Shown here: one piece after another, positions 1-8,800 of the stretch
Numbering within the stretch: position 1 is the stretch's first letter
How the letters are laid out: each line of letters begins with the position of its first letter
Assembly (NCBI GenBank): GCA_910579615.1
Contig: CAJTUA010000003.1
Location: forward strand, 62,001-126,000
Reading direction: 5' to 3'
Origin: an uncultured Lachnospiraceae bacterium
GTDB taxonomy: Bacteria; Bacillota; Clostridia; Lachnospirales; Lachnospiraceae
DNA: 64,000 bases
Notes under the pieces: generated by a model
The model's input: only the letters and a program-made list of their open reading frames with translations
Told to the model about the DNA's origin: nothing
Database searches by the model: none
Made by a program: the position numbers and the translations under genes

Positions 1-9
1 TTTGTAATT

Positions 10-34
10 ACTGTACTTATTCGATAAGTACAGT
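10..34. promoter_or_regulatory. 25-bp palindrome, possible operator
   Basis: ACTGTACTTA and TAAGTACAGT form perfect 10-bp inverted arms around a 5-nt centre (TTCGA). There is no T-run after it, so it resembles a repressor operator more than a terminator. The regulator and the target gene are unknown. Confidence 0.4.
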
Positions 35-207
35 ATATGCGATTTTGGTGCTCTTGTCAATATAATTTTTAATTTTTTTTAATATTGGAGAGTAGGAGGG
101 GTTCCACGATACTCAGGGAGCCTAGGGAAGAAAGAGTAATATAGCAGAAGGGGATTCTGTTTGGTACTAGTTTGATACTATTTTGGAAAGTAAGAAATTA
201 TTTTCCA

Positions 208-243
208 GGCGGAGCTAAAAAATTCATATTTTTTGACTCCGCC
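208..243. terminator. hairpin after the ABC ATPase gene
   Basis: GGCGGAG pairs with CTCCGCC, and an inner A-run/T-run pair extends the stem. It lies about 70 bp beyond the stop of the minus-strand ABC ATPase gene, so it is a plausible (bidirectional) terminator of that operon. Confidence 0.5.
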
Positions 244-313
244 TTTCCCTTACATCAAGTATATTTTAACTATTTCATAGGCGCAACAACGACACAACCA
301 CGAGTTTCCGGAA

Positions 314-946
314 CTACGAATTCACAGACAAACGCCCCCGCCGGATTTCCAACACCACATCCGCCTGCTTTGCAACCTCGCCGGAATGTGTCACGACAAC
401 CACACACTTCCCGAACGTGTGGGCGCTCTCTTTCAAAACTTCCGTGATTTCCCCGGCAGTATCAGCATCCAGGTTCCCGGTCGGCTCATCCGCTAAGATA
501 ACCGGAGCATCCGAGGCCAGCGCCCGTGCGATTGCTACCCGCTGCTGCTGTCCGCCAGACAGCTTCAACACATTTCTTGCGGTTTCGTCCTGTTTTAGTC
601 CCAGGCGTTCCAGAATGGGGGCGGCATCGAGCTTTGCGGTGAGCCGCACATTTTCCACAGGTGTCATATAGTCAATTAAGTTGTAGCTCTGGAAAATCAG
701 CGAGATATGGTTCCTGCGGTGCGCTTCCATGTTTTTTGCCGTAATGCCCTCGCCGTTAAACAAAACATTGCCCTGCGCCGGGACATCCAACCCGCCCAAC
801 AAAGACAGCAGCGTTGTTTTGCCGGACCCGGACGGACCGAGTATGGCATACATTTTTCCGGCTTCCAGTTCCGCGCTGACGTTCTGCAAAACTTTCTTGC
901 CCTTTTCATAGGCGTAAGAAACCTTTTTCAATTCCAAGATAGGCAT
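314..946 (-). CDS. ABC transporter ATP-binding protein (LolD/MacB type)
   Basis: This 210-aa ATPase would power the permease encoded just upstream in the same operon (22-bp gap). Walker A (GPSGSGKTT) spans residues 37-45, the signature LSGGQ is at 129-133, and Walker B ending in LADEP is at about 149-155, followed by the D-loop NLD. The Q-loop is in the segment around LIFQSYN (83-89). Length and motifs fit the MacB/LolD/BceA class of ATPases, which work with FtsX-type permeases in peptide or lipoprotein export or antimicrobial resistance. The start is supported by AAGGAGG shortly upstream. The substrate is unknown. Confidence 0.93.
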   Translation of the reverse strand: MPILELKKVSYAYEKGKKVLQNVSAELEAGKMYAILGPSGSGKTTLLSLLGGLDVPAQGNVLFNGEGITAKNMEAHRRNHISLIFQSYNLIDYMTPVENVRLTAKLDAAPILERLGLKQDETARNVLKLSGGQQQRVAIARALASDAPVILADEPTGNLDADTAGEITEVLKESAHTFGKCVVVVTHSGEVAKQADVVLEIRRGRLSVNS

Positions 947-968
947 GATAGTTCCTCCTTCAATTCAT

Positions 969-2408
969 TCAACTCATTTTCGACAGGATTTCACGGGGGT
1001 TCAGCCGCATGACCGTGATGGAAGATGTGCTGACCGCCATGATAATAATGGCAAATCCAATCAGGTAGAGCCAGGCCAGATTGTCCGCTCCGACAGATAC
1101 CTGGATGCCATTTTCCGTAGGCAAGGGCTTTTCAATAAGATAATCCGCCCCTATGTCAACCGCGGCAGCGGCGGAAACGTCATCTTCATCTTCGTCTTCC
1201 GGTCCGCCCTGCATACTCTGTTCCAACAGGTGGTTGCCGATCTGCCCCGCTATGGCGCTGCTTGTGAAGTAGGAAATGCCAAAAGCAAGGATGGCAATCA
1301 ACAGCACCTCGATTAAATGTTGCCCGATGATGGCCGGTTTACGGATGCCTACGGACAGGAACACCCCGATTTCATGGATGCGCGTCTTTGTCCAAAGTGT
1401 CAGGATTAGGGCAAGAATGATGGCGCTGACAACAATAATAACCACCAACAAGGTTACAACCAGTTCGTTCAGTGTCGCCAGGGGAGCGGCGGCGTTTTCG
1501 TAGGTTTTATTGTCCGCCTCAATGCGGAAAGCTTTCCAGTCGATTCCCGGCAGAGCCTTTACGTCAGCAATGACCCGCGCCATATCCTGTGGGTCGGCTA
1601 TGGTGATATGGAGTGAGGAAAAGCCGTAGTTGATTGTGCCTCCGTCAATTTCTTTCGATGACTGCAAATCGGTAAATACCCGGTTTTGGATTTTGTCATA
1701 GGTAGTGACGGTTTGTCCAAACGGCTCTATGGCATTCGGAGTAAACAGTCCGATAATCTGCAGCTTAATTTCTTCCCCGGTAAAGCCATCCTCGTCTGTG
1801 TTGTAGCAGTGGGCGGTGAGATAATCCCCGACTTTCAAGTCGTTTCTCTCCGCTAAGTCCTGGCTGATAATGGCCGTATGGGTGTCATCGGCAGAAATGT
1901 GCCGTCCATTGCTCAGTGTCAGCGTACCCGTAGTAAAAAGCTCATCATCCTGCGTATTGCAGACGCCGAACATTTTCGTGTAACCCTTATATTTTTCGTC
2001 CATTGCGATGGTTCCGGGAAACAGGGAAAGCTCCTCGAACGGAAGCAGATTGTCCTGCCTCGCGCTGCAATACTTCACGCCGGAAATGTCCTTGATTGCG
2101 GCGATATTTTCCGGGATGAACTGTACGGTGGAATACATGAGAAAACCGGTGGCTGTTTTTCCCGTTTCTTCATCATAATCCTCGCGAACCGTCTCCGTGA
2201 CCACATAGGGGCTGTTACCCCAATCCACGAAAATGTCAAATGTACCGCTAAGACTCTGCCGGAGGGCAAGCTGTGTGGCTTTTGATGCTTTCTGAATGGA
2301 AAGGCCTGTCAGGACAAAGGTTGCCATAATCAGCAGGATGGCAAACAGGAGAACGGTTTTTCCCGTTTTTCGTGTGACGTATAAAAACGCCCTTTTGGAA
2401 ATACTCAT
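969..2408 (-). CDS. FtsX-type ABC transporter permease
   Basis: A membrane permease of about 479 aa. A first membrane segment near residues 15-37 is followed by a long extracellular domain of about 250 residues, then three C-terminal membrane segments, which is the MacB/FtsX arrangement. An acidic Glu/Asp-rich stretch lies before the last segment. I chose the ATG at 2408 because GGAGGT sits about 8 nt before it; an in-frame upstream start at 2465 has no such site. It forms an operon with the ATPase gene downstream. A motif shared with the response-regulator promoter lies 61 bp upstream, so the neighbouring two-component system probably controls it. Confidence 0.9.
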   Translation of the reverse strand: MSISKRAFLYVTRKTGKTVLLFAILLIMATFVLTGLSIQKASKATQLALRQSLSGTFDIFVDWGNSPYVVTETVREDYDEETGKTATGFLMYSTVQFIPENIAAIKDISGVKYCSARQDNLLPFEELSLFPGTIAMDEKYKGYTKMFGVCNTQDDELFTTGTLTLSNGRHISADDTHTAIISQDLAERNDLKVGDYLTAHCYNTDEDGFTGEEIKLQIIGLFTPNAIEPFGQTVTTYDKIQNRVFTDLQSSKEIDGGTINYGFSSLHITIADPQDMARVIADVKALPGIDWKAFRIEADNKTYENAAAPLATLNELVVTLLVVIIVVSAIILALILTLWTKTRIHEIGVFLSVGIRKPAIIGQHLIEVLLIAILAFGISYFTSSAIAGQIGNHLLEQSMQGGPEDEDEDDVSAAAAVDIGADYLIEKPLPTENGIQVSVGADNLAWLYLIGFAIIIMAVSTSSITVMRLNPREILSKMS

Positions 2409-2468
2409 GGTTTGATACCTCCATTTCATTGTGCTGTTCTTTCGAACGCACCCGTAGGATATCACCCC

Positions 2469-2488
2469 AATGTGGAATGGGTATGAAA
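2469..2488. promoter_or_regulatory. candidate response-regulator site upstream of permease
   Basis: AATGTGGAATGGGTATGAAA here matches AATGTGGAATGTATATGAAA at 4339-4358, upstream of the regulator gene, at 18 of 20 positions. Both copies have the same orientation relative to their downstream minus-strand gene. This fits an OmpR-family regulator controlling both itself and the transporter, as is common for such loci. Confidence 0.6.
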
Positions 2489-2516
2489 CGGAGATGGAAT
2501 TTCGGCGGAAATGAAA

Positions 2517-2543
2517 AAACCCCCAATCCAGGGGGCTTTCCAG
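2517..2543 (-). terminator. terminator after the histidine kinase gene
   Basis: Read on the minus strand, CCCCC pairs with GGGGG around a short loop and is followed by six T residues, just beyond the kinase stop. It separates the kinase/regulator transcript from the transporter operon. Confidence 0.75.
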
Positions 2544-2545
2544 AT

Positions 2546-3643
2546 TTATAGATGGATGGTAAAACGCATCCCCGGCGGGGATTCCATTGGCAGAAAGGCA
2601 TAGGAGATGTCCATGGAAGATAAAAGTGTATCCACAATGTAAAGCCCCAGGCCGTTGCCGCCGCTCTCCCGGCTCCGGGAAAAATCCGGGCGGTAGAACG
2701 GTTCAAAAAGCCGGGGGATTTCGCAATCCGGGATAGGCTCACATTCGTTTTCAATCACAAGAAAACGCCCGTCCATATAGACCGAAACGGTATTCCCTGC
2801 TTCCGTGTAAGCGACGGCATTCGCGAGGATATTGGACACTGCCTTGCGCAAAGAGCCGGCAGGCAGCACGGCCGGAAACTGTTCCGGCAGGTCAACCGAA
2901 AAAGTGATTTGGTGCGCTGCCGCAATCAGTTGGTAGGGCTCGCACAGCTGTTTCAACATTTCAGGCACATCCATTGGTTTCGGCAGTTCGGCGGTCAAAT
3001 TCAGCTTGGAAGCTTCTAAAATTTCATGTATCATTCCGGAGAGCTGCTCTACGATTTCTTTACATTCCGGGAGGCGGGCTGCGTAATCCTGATATTTCTC
3101 AACCCCTAAAATCATGTTTTCCAGTGTGGCGTTTAAGGCTGTCACAGGAGTTTTTAGCTCGTGGGATGCCGCTCTTAAAAACTCTGCTTTTGCCCGTTCC
3201 ATATCGCGCACAGCTTCCTTTTCCCGCTCTAAATGTTCAATGGTGGACAAAAGGTTAGCATATAGGTCATTGACATTCTGCCCCAACATGCCGATTTCAT
3301 CTTTCGTGTGAACCGTACAATTTGCCCCGCGCTCTAACTTCATCATCTGCCCGGTGGAAGCGGAAATTTTTTTGATAGGCTCGGCAATCGCTTTGGAGAA
3401 CAGAAGCGAACAGGCAACGGAAATCAGCAGGGAGCACCCGACAGAAAACGGCAGGGCTTTTTCCACAGCTTCGGTCACAAACTTCGCCTGGTTGATGCCG
3501 ACGTAAATGCCATCCCGGGTGCTCAGTGCAAACTGCATCCGCGGCGCGAGCAGATAGATTAGCCCATGGGTTATGGTGACAATAAAAAGCATAATACCCA
3601 AAGTGTAAAAAAAGATTTTCGGAAATAGTTTTAAACGTTTCAT
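2546..3643 (-). CDS. two-component sensor histidine kinase
   Basis: A 365-aa membrane kinase. Two membrane segments (about residues 8-32 and 64-86) flank a very short external loop of about 30 residues, which suggests sensing within the membrane or through a partner. A HAMP linker follows, then the HisKA box ASHELKTP with phospho-acceptor His161, an N-box around SNILANA, and the G-box GNGLGLYIV near the C-terminus. It overlaps the regulator gene by 4 bp (ATGA), so the two are translationally coupled. The short sensor region beside an FtsX-type transporter resembles kinases for cell-envelope or antimicrobial-peptide stress. Confidence 0.93.
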   Translation of the reverse strand: MKRLKLFPKIFFYTLGIMLFIVTITHGLIYLLAPRMQFALSTRDGIYVGINQAKFVTEAVEKALPFSVGCSLLISVACSLLFSKAIAEPIKKISASTGQMMKLERGANCTVHTKDEIGMLGQNVNDLYANLLSTIEHLEREKEAVRDMERAKAEFLRAASHELKTPVTALNATLENMILGVEKYQDYAARLPECKEIVEQLSGMIHEILEASKLNLTAELPKPMDVPEMLKQLCEPYQLIAAAHQITFSVDLPEQFPAVLPAGSLRKAVSNILANAVAYTEAGNTVSVYMDGRFLVIENECEPIPDCEIPRLFEPFYRPDFSRSRESGGNGLGLYIVDTLLSSMDISYAFLPMESPPGMRFTIHL

Positions 3644-4305
3644 GTCCGCACCTCGTATTTGTAGCCGATGCCCTTGACGGTCACAATGCAGTCAAGCCGC
3701 AGTTTCTTCCGCAGATTTTTAATGTAGGTGTCCACAATCCGGTCGATGATTGGGTAGTCCGTACCCCACAGCTCATCCAAAATCTGCGAGCGCGTCAGAA
3801 CTAGCCCTTTATGTTCCATCAGCAGCCGGAGCAAATCAATTTCCTTGGGTGTGATGTCGATTTTCCCTGCGCTGTCGTTTGCGGTATAGCCGGAAAAACT
3901 GACCGTTACATCGCCAAAGGTTACGGTTTGGGGCAGCGGGGGCTGGCCGCTTCGGCGCAGGAGCGCAGTAATCCTCTTGCCCAGTAACACCATGGAAAAC
4001 GGTTTTGTCATGTAGTCATCGGCTTGTTCGTCAAAACTCATCACCTGGGTATACTCATCCTCAAGGGCGGTAAGCATTAAAACAGGCACTTGATTTATCT
4101 GCCGTATCTGATGTAAGACAGATAACCCACTGACATGGGGCAGCATAATATCAAGTACAACAAGGTCAATATTTTCCTGCCGGAAAATCTGTAATGCCTC
4201 ACTGCCATCGTAAGCAGCAATGACTTTGTGCCCCGCAGGTGCAAGATATTCACAGATTGCTTCGTTTGTTTTCCGGTCATCTTCAACAATAAGTAATACA
4301 GCCAT
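3640..4305 (-). CDS. OmpR-family response regulator
   Basis: A 221-aa DNA-binding regulator. The receiver domain carries the acidic pair ED near residue 9, the phospho-acceptor Asp52 (VVLDIMLP) and the conserved Lys in TKPF. The C-terminal winged helix includes DITPKEIDLLRLL and RIVDTYIKNLRKKL. The start at 4305 is set by AAAGGAGGT before it; an upstream in-frame start would add 28 unrelated residues. It partners the kinase encoded directly downstream. A 20-bp motif just upstream recurs before the permease gene, which suggests autoregulation and control of the transporter. Confidence 0.94.
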   Translation of the reverse strand: MAVLLIVEDDRKTNEAICEYLAPAGHKVIAAYDGSEALQIFRQENIDLVVLDIMLPHVSGLSVLHQIRQINQVPVLMLTALEDEYTQVMSFDEQADDYMTKPFSMVLLGKRITALLRRSGQPPLPQTVTFGDVTVSFSGYTANDSAGKIDITPKEIDLLRLLMEHKGLVLTRSQILDELWGTDYPIIDRIVDTYIKNLRKKLRLDCIVTVKGIGYKYEVRT

Positions 4306-4325
4306 TGATATACCTCCTTTGGGAT

Positions 4326-4358
4326 AGTATAACATAAGAATGTGGAATGTATATGAAA
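4326..4358 (-). promoter_or_regulatory. promoter and regulator site of the two-component operon
   Basis: On the minus strand a TATACT -10 box (4326-4331) lies just downstream of the motif at 4339-4358. That motif is repeated at 2469-2488. There is no good -35 box, which is typical of promoters that need an activator of the OmpR type. Confidence 0.55.
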
Positions 4359-4533
4359 TATTCCTGTGTGGATGCTTATTTTCGTGCAAACGAAGAATTC
4401 GATGGTTTTTATTGGGGCTTGTATTGTTTGGGGGAACAATGTTTTTCCTTGAAAATGCGGTTGGAATGATTTACAATATGAAATGAAGCCATAAAGCTGG
4501 AAAATTGTTTGAAAACAGAGGTGATTTGTCAAA

Positions 4534-5673
4534 ATGGCAGAACTATTTCGGATTATAGACCGATTTCATATCCCCGGAGGGGAAACAGTATATACCGTCA
4601 GACCGGGCAAGGGGGCGCTGCTCCGGCTCGATGACATTTTACTCGACCTGCATGGGAACCAATTTCGGGTCAAAGGAGTTGAAATGCCAAATGGGTGCTT
4701 CAAGGATAAACCACCCATGCCCATGGCGGAAAAACCGATGGGCATCTTGCTTGAAAGCATCCATGGTGCCGAAATAAAAGGAAGCATTCTTGTAAAGGAT
4801 ATCCTGGAGATAAACTTCCTTTTCTGCAACCATCCCCTTTTTCCCTGCAAAGTGGATGAAGATTACGTAGAAGAATATCAGGCCGCAAGACAGAACCACT
4901 CCTGCGCTCTTTTCAGCTACGAAAATCTGGAAGCGGGCAAGCTCACCCTTTACGGAGAAAATATCTTTGGCCTGACAATATACAGGGGCTGGATGATGAA
5001 GCCTGACCTGTACAGGAATTTTTATGCCCTCCTGGAAGAAAAGGGAATCTTCCTGATTAATACGCCCGAAGAATATGAGCGCTATCATTTATTGCCGGGA
5101 TGGTATGATGATTTTAAGAATGAAACATCCGAAACGGTTTGGACTTCGGGTGACAGAATGGAGGATATTATTTCTGAAACGAAAAATCTTGACGGCTCTT
5201 ATATTGTAAAAGATTATGTCAAAAGCAGGAAGCATGAATGGTATGACGCTTGTTTTATTCGGGATATCCAGGACAAGGAGGTCGCAGGCAAAATAATCGC
5301 TAATTTTGTGGAGCGGCAGGGGAGCGGCCTTGTGGGCGGGGTGGTTCTTCGCAAATTTGAGAGGTTAAAACAAATCGGATTTCACGAGCGAAGCGGAATG
5401 CCTTTGTCGGAAGAATACAGGGTTTTTATTTATGCGGGAAAAATTCTTGCGCTTGATGATTACTGGACGCAGAAGTCAGGTGCTCCGATTTCAGATGGGG
5501 AATATCAGTGGATTGCGTCGATTGCTGCGAAAGTAAGAAGTAATTTTGTCACGGTGGACATTGCACGGAAAGAGGATGGAAGCCTGATGATTATGGAGTT
5601 TGGGGATGGACAGGTGTCGGGATTGCAGCAGTTGGGGGTGGGTGTGTTTTATGGAGGGAGGAAAGGGTTTTGA
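4534..5673 (+). CDS. ATP-grasp domain protein (R2K-like)
   Basis: A 379-aa protein. The N-terminal 70 residues look like a small beta-rich domain. The C-terminal two thirds resemble ATP-grasp proteins of the R2K group: YIVKDYVKSRKHEW for the nucleotide lysine region, EEYRVFIYAGKILALDDYW, and IMEFGDGQVSG as the acidic metal-binding strand. Family knowledge: ATP-grasp enzymes join a carboxylate to an amine or thiol through an acyl phosphate, and R2K members are often found in biological-conflict loci. Whether it works with the ATPase system 160 bp downstream or stands alone is open; a separate promoter lies between them. The substrate is unknown. Confidence 0.75.
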   Translation: MAELFRIIDRFHIPGGETVYTVRPGKGALLRLDDILLDLHGNQFRVKGVEMPNGCFKDKPPMPMAEKPMGILLESIHGAEIKGSILVKDILEINFLFCNHPLFPCKVDEDYVEEYQAARQNHSCALFSYENLEAGKLTLYGENIFGLTIYRGWMMKPDLYRNFYALLEEKGIFLINTPEEYERYHLLPGWYDDFKNETSETVWTSGDRMEDIISETKNLDGSYIVKDYVKSRKHEWYDACFIRDIQDKEVAGKIIANFVERQGSGLVGGVVLRKFERLKQIGFHERSGMPLSEEYRVFIYAGKILALDDYWTQKSGAPISDGEYQWIASIAAKVRSNFVTVDIARKEDGSLMIMEFGDGQVSGLQQLGVGVFYGGRKGF

Positions 5674-5760
5674 ATCATGAAGCAAAATAATTTCGCTGGA
5701 GACATTGCTGTGACAGTATTGTTAAGCTGTCATATTTATGTTAAGGTGAAATGAAATATG

Positions 5761-5789
5761 TTGAAAATCCGCGTAAATTCTGGTATACT
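5761..5789 (+). promoter_or_regulatory. promoter of the ATPase-HEPN operon
   Basis: TTGAAA (5761-5766) and TATACT (5784-5789) are separated by exactly 17 bp, a good vegetative promoter. It lies 45 bp before the TTG start of the giant ATPase gene. Confidence 0.8.
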
Positions 5790-5833
5790 GAGAGAAATAG
5801 TCCTATAGTTGTTATAAATGTTGGAGGTGCTTT

Positions 5834-8800
5834 TTGGATACTTTAAAAAGATTGTTTATGAATGCAGAGATATGCATAAGGGGAATTGTGGAGAAAATAT
5901 CCGGCAAGCAATTTTTGACAGAGCAGGATTGCGCAGAAATGGTGCGGCTTACCATGGAAATCTGCCAGGAGCAGGAGCGTTGCATGAAAATGTTGAAAGA
6001 GGCGGGGGTGGAGGAGACAGAATGCCAAAGCATTGAGGAATTGGAAGGCTTATGGAATCTTTATCGCCAGAAGGAAGAAAGGAAAAAACGAATCTTGCAA
6101 TCGCGCCGTATTGTGGAAGAATTCTTGTCTATCCAAACACCTATGGAGGATTACCGGCTGGAATTAGAACGAATCCAGTCAGCTCTGAGAGTTTATGATG
6201 ATGAGATGCTCCTGCAAATGGAGGAAAACGGGGATTTGCGGCATTATCAGGAATTTGTTGACTGTATTAAGACAGAGCAGCCGGATAAGGAGCTTGTGTA
6301 TAAGCTTGCAGACAAATTTGGCCGCCCATTGGCATTTGCGCTTTTATATCATGAACTGGAATTTTCGGGTTGTGAGAATGCAGAAAAAACAATAGTTGCC
6401 CCAAAAGAAGGTGTTTCAGAGGTCGGAAATACTTGGGACGAAAAAAATCTTTCAAACACAGGTAATGTTCTTGATCAGGGGGATTCCTTAAATCTGGAGA
6501 GTAACTTGGAGGAAGAAAGAATTCCAAACCCTGAATACACCTCAAGCGCGGGAATGGAAGAGTTGGCTGTTGGCTCGTCTGCAAAAGCTGCAGGCGCATC
6601 TTTCACAGATAAGGGCGGTTTTTTGGTGAATAATAAAACATATTTGTTAGAGCCGATACGACCATTACGGAAACGCGATATAACCACAAAAATGCTTCGC
6701 GGCGATCTTAAGGGCTTATCGCTTCAAGCGAAGACATTGCTTGTTATGCTGCGACAGTTTGCCGTACTGAATGCCGAATTGGCTATGGAATTAAGTCATG
6801 TAGGGGAAAAACATGATTATGACCAGGAAGATTTGATAATCCATAAAAAACAGTTCGAATGCACATTTGAGACTCTTTTGGAAAAGGGGCTTGTAGCGGG
6901 CTATCGGACGGAGGAACATGATGTACTTTATTGTTTGACAGAATACGGATATCAGCTGACCTTTTTAAAGGGGAGTGAGGGGGATTTTGTTAAGGTAAAA
7001 AATAAATACAGGAAGTTCTCCGTCTTGCTGGAAAACCGTAGGATTCTTGGTACTGCGCAGATGAGAGGTGATATTCTTCGCTTGGTTTTTGGAAAGACGC
7101 ATGATATGGCACGCTACCTGACCTGTATTTGGGAACATAAGGATAGGTTGCGCTTGGATAAAAAAATGGTGGATGAAATCATAGGCTCTTTCTGCTGGGA
7201 CAAGGATCATTATATTGTGAAGGTTTTTATGAATAGGAAGAGCACGCTATGCCCGGTTTACCATACATTCCAATCCTATCCGGGAACCGGTGTCGCTTTG
7301 TTCCTTACTGCCGTGCCGCCGGAAGGACCATTTGACCAGACGAAAGATGCTGTGTTTTTTTGCGATGGGGAGAATTGTTATTACTGGGCGCATGGTTGGA
7401 TTTCTATAGCAGAAGAGGAAGCTGTGGAGAATAAAAAGGTAAAAGAGAATGAGACCGTGGGAACTATGAAAGTGGAAGAGAAAAGTGAACAATCGGTGGA
7501 AATTGTGGGAACGAAAGAAAAAAGTAGACAAGCAGCAGAAAACATGAAAGCGGAGGAGAAAAAGGCAAGAATTACAGAAACTACGAAGACCGTGCCCTTG
7601 AACGAAGAACTGGTCTACACAAACGAACAGACACCGACCGCCCAACAAACTGCCAAGCACTTACTGGAACAGCCAAACCAAATCAAAATGGAGCATTTAT
7701 TCCGCCTGACAATTCAGCTAATTGTGGAAAATCGCTTTGCGGAGGCAGCGGTTTTGGCGGAGACTTTGGCGAAAGCTCCTAATGTAACCATAGAGGTTGA
7801 GCGCTTCTATCAGGTATTTCGACATTGTGTCCAGATGCCAGGGAGCGTTTACCACTACAGCAGCGATGCAATTGGGCAACAGCAGGGTGCGTTGCCGGAG
7901 GACGACCTGGAATTGCGTAGCTTGCAGCAAACCATGATTTTGTCAATATTATTGTGGGCAATGGCATTTCCTTCTGTGCCTTATGACCATAGCCTTTATA
8001 ACAATGTGGAGATGGCGGTCAGTGCGGATGAAATCCAACCAGTCAGAGAACTTGTTGCGCTGTTGAGCGAAGAGCTGAAAGAAGTTTCTTTCAAGAATGA
8101 TGGGCTTGGATTTTCTCCTATCGTAATCAGCAGTTTGGTCAACAATGGGGAGCGCGAGCACCAAATGAAGGAAATTTGTAAAAAAGCCACAGAGCTGCGG
8201 CCGACCCCGACGAGTAACGTCAGCATTACCGGTTTGGAAACGTGTTTAAAACAAATGGTAGGACCGACAAGCGTGGTCGGAAAAGTTCTATTGTGGGTGG
8301 AAAAAGATGACCAGAAACAATTGGAAGAAGCCGAGAGAATTTTGGGTATGGAACTTGGGGAAGACTATCAAAATTCCGATAGTAGTTTGGAGGCTTATAT
8401 TGATCGGTGCTGGAGTGCCCTGCACCGGGATGATCCCCATGTAAAAGTTAAATATTTGAATAATGATACGACTGCCCGAAAACAGTGTAAAAAAGCATTG
8501 ACAGATCGCTTGAAACTGATTGAAAGCTGGTTTGGTATTGTCAAATCGGAGAGGGAATCAAAATTTGGTCAATATCGGGAACGTTATGCAAGGATATTAA
8601 ACCAAGTTAAGACATCGTTGGGCAATCTGCTTAAGGATACGGAACATCATGCCCCGGGGATAACGGTCTATGAAGCCGCGGGGAGGAATATCCTACATAT
8701 GACAGCGGAAAAAATGCTTGCTGCCCTGGAGAAAACATCGCAGGGCTATGAGGAACAATTCTACGATAGCCTTTGCCAGACACCTGAACTTATGCTTGGC

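Larger units (their letters stand above)
1..313. other. non-coding stretch at window start
   Basis: No convincing gene is seen here. The stretch is AT-rich and holds a perfect palindrome near its left end and a hairpin near its right end, both listed separately. The short open frames across it look like chance. The gene to the left is outside the window, so the role of the left part cannot be judged. Confidence 0.6.
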
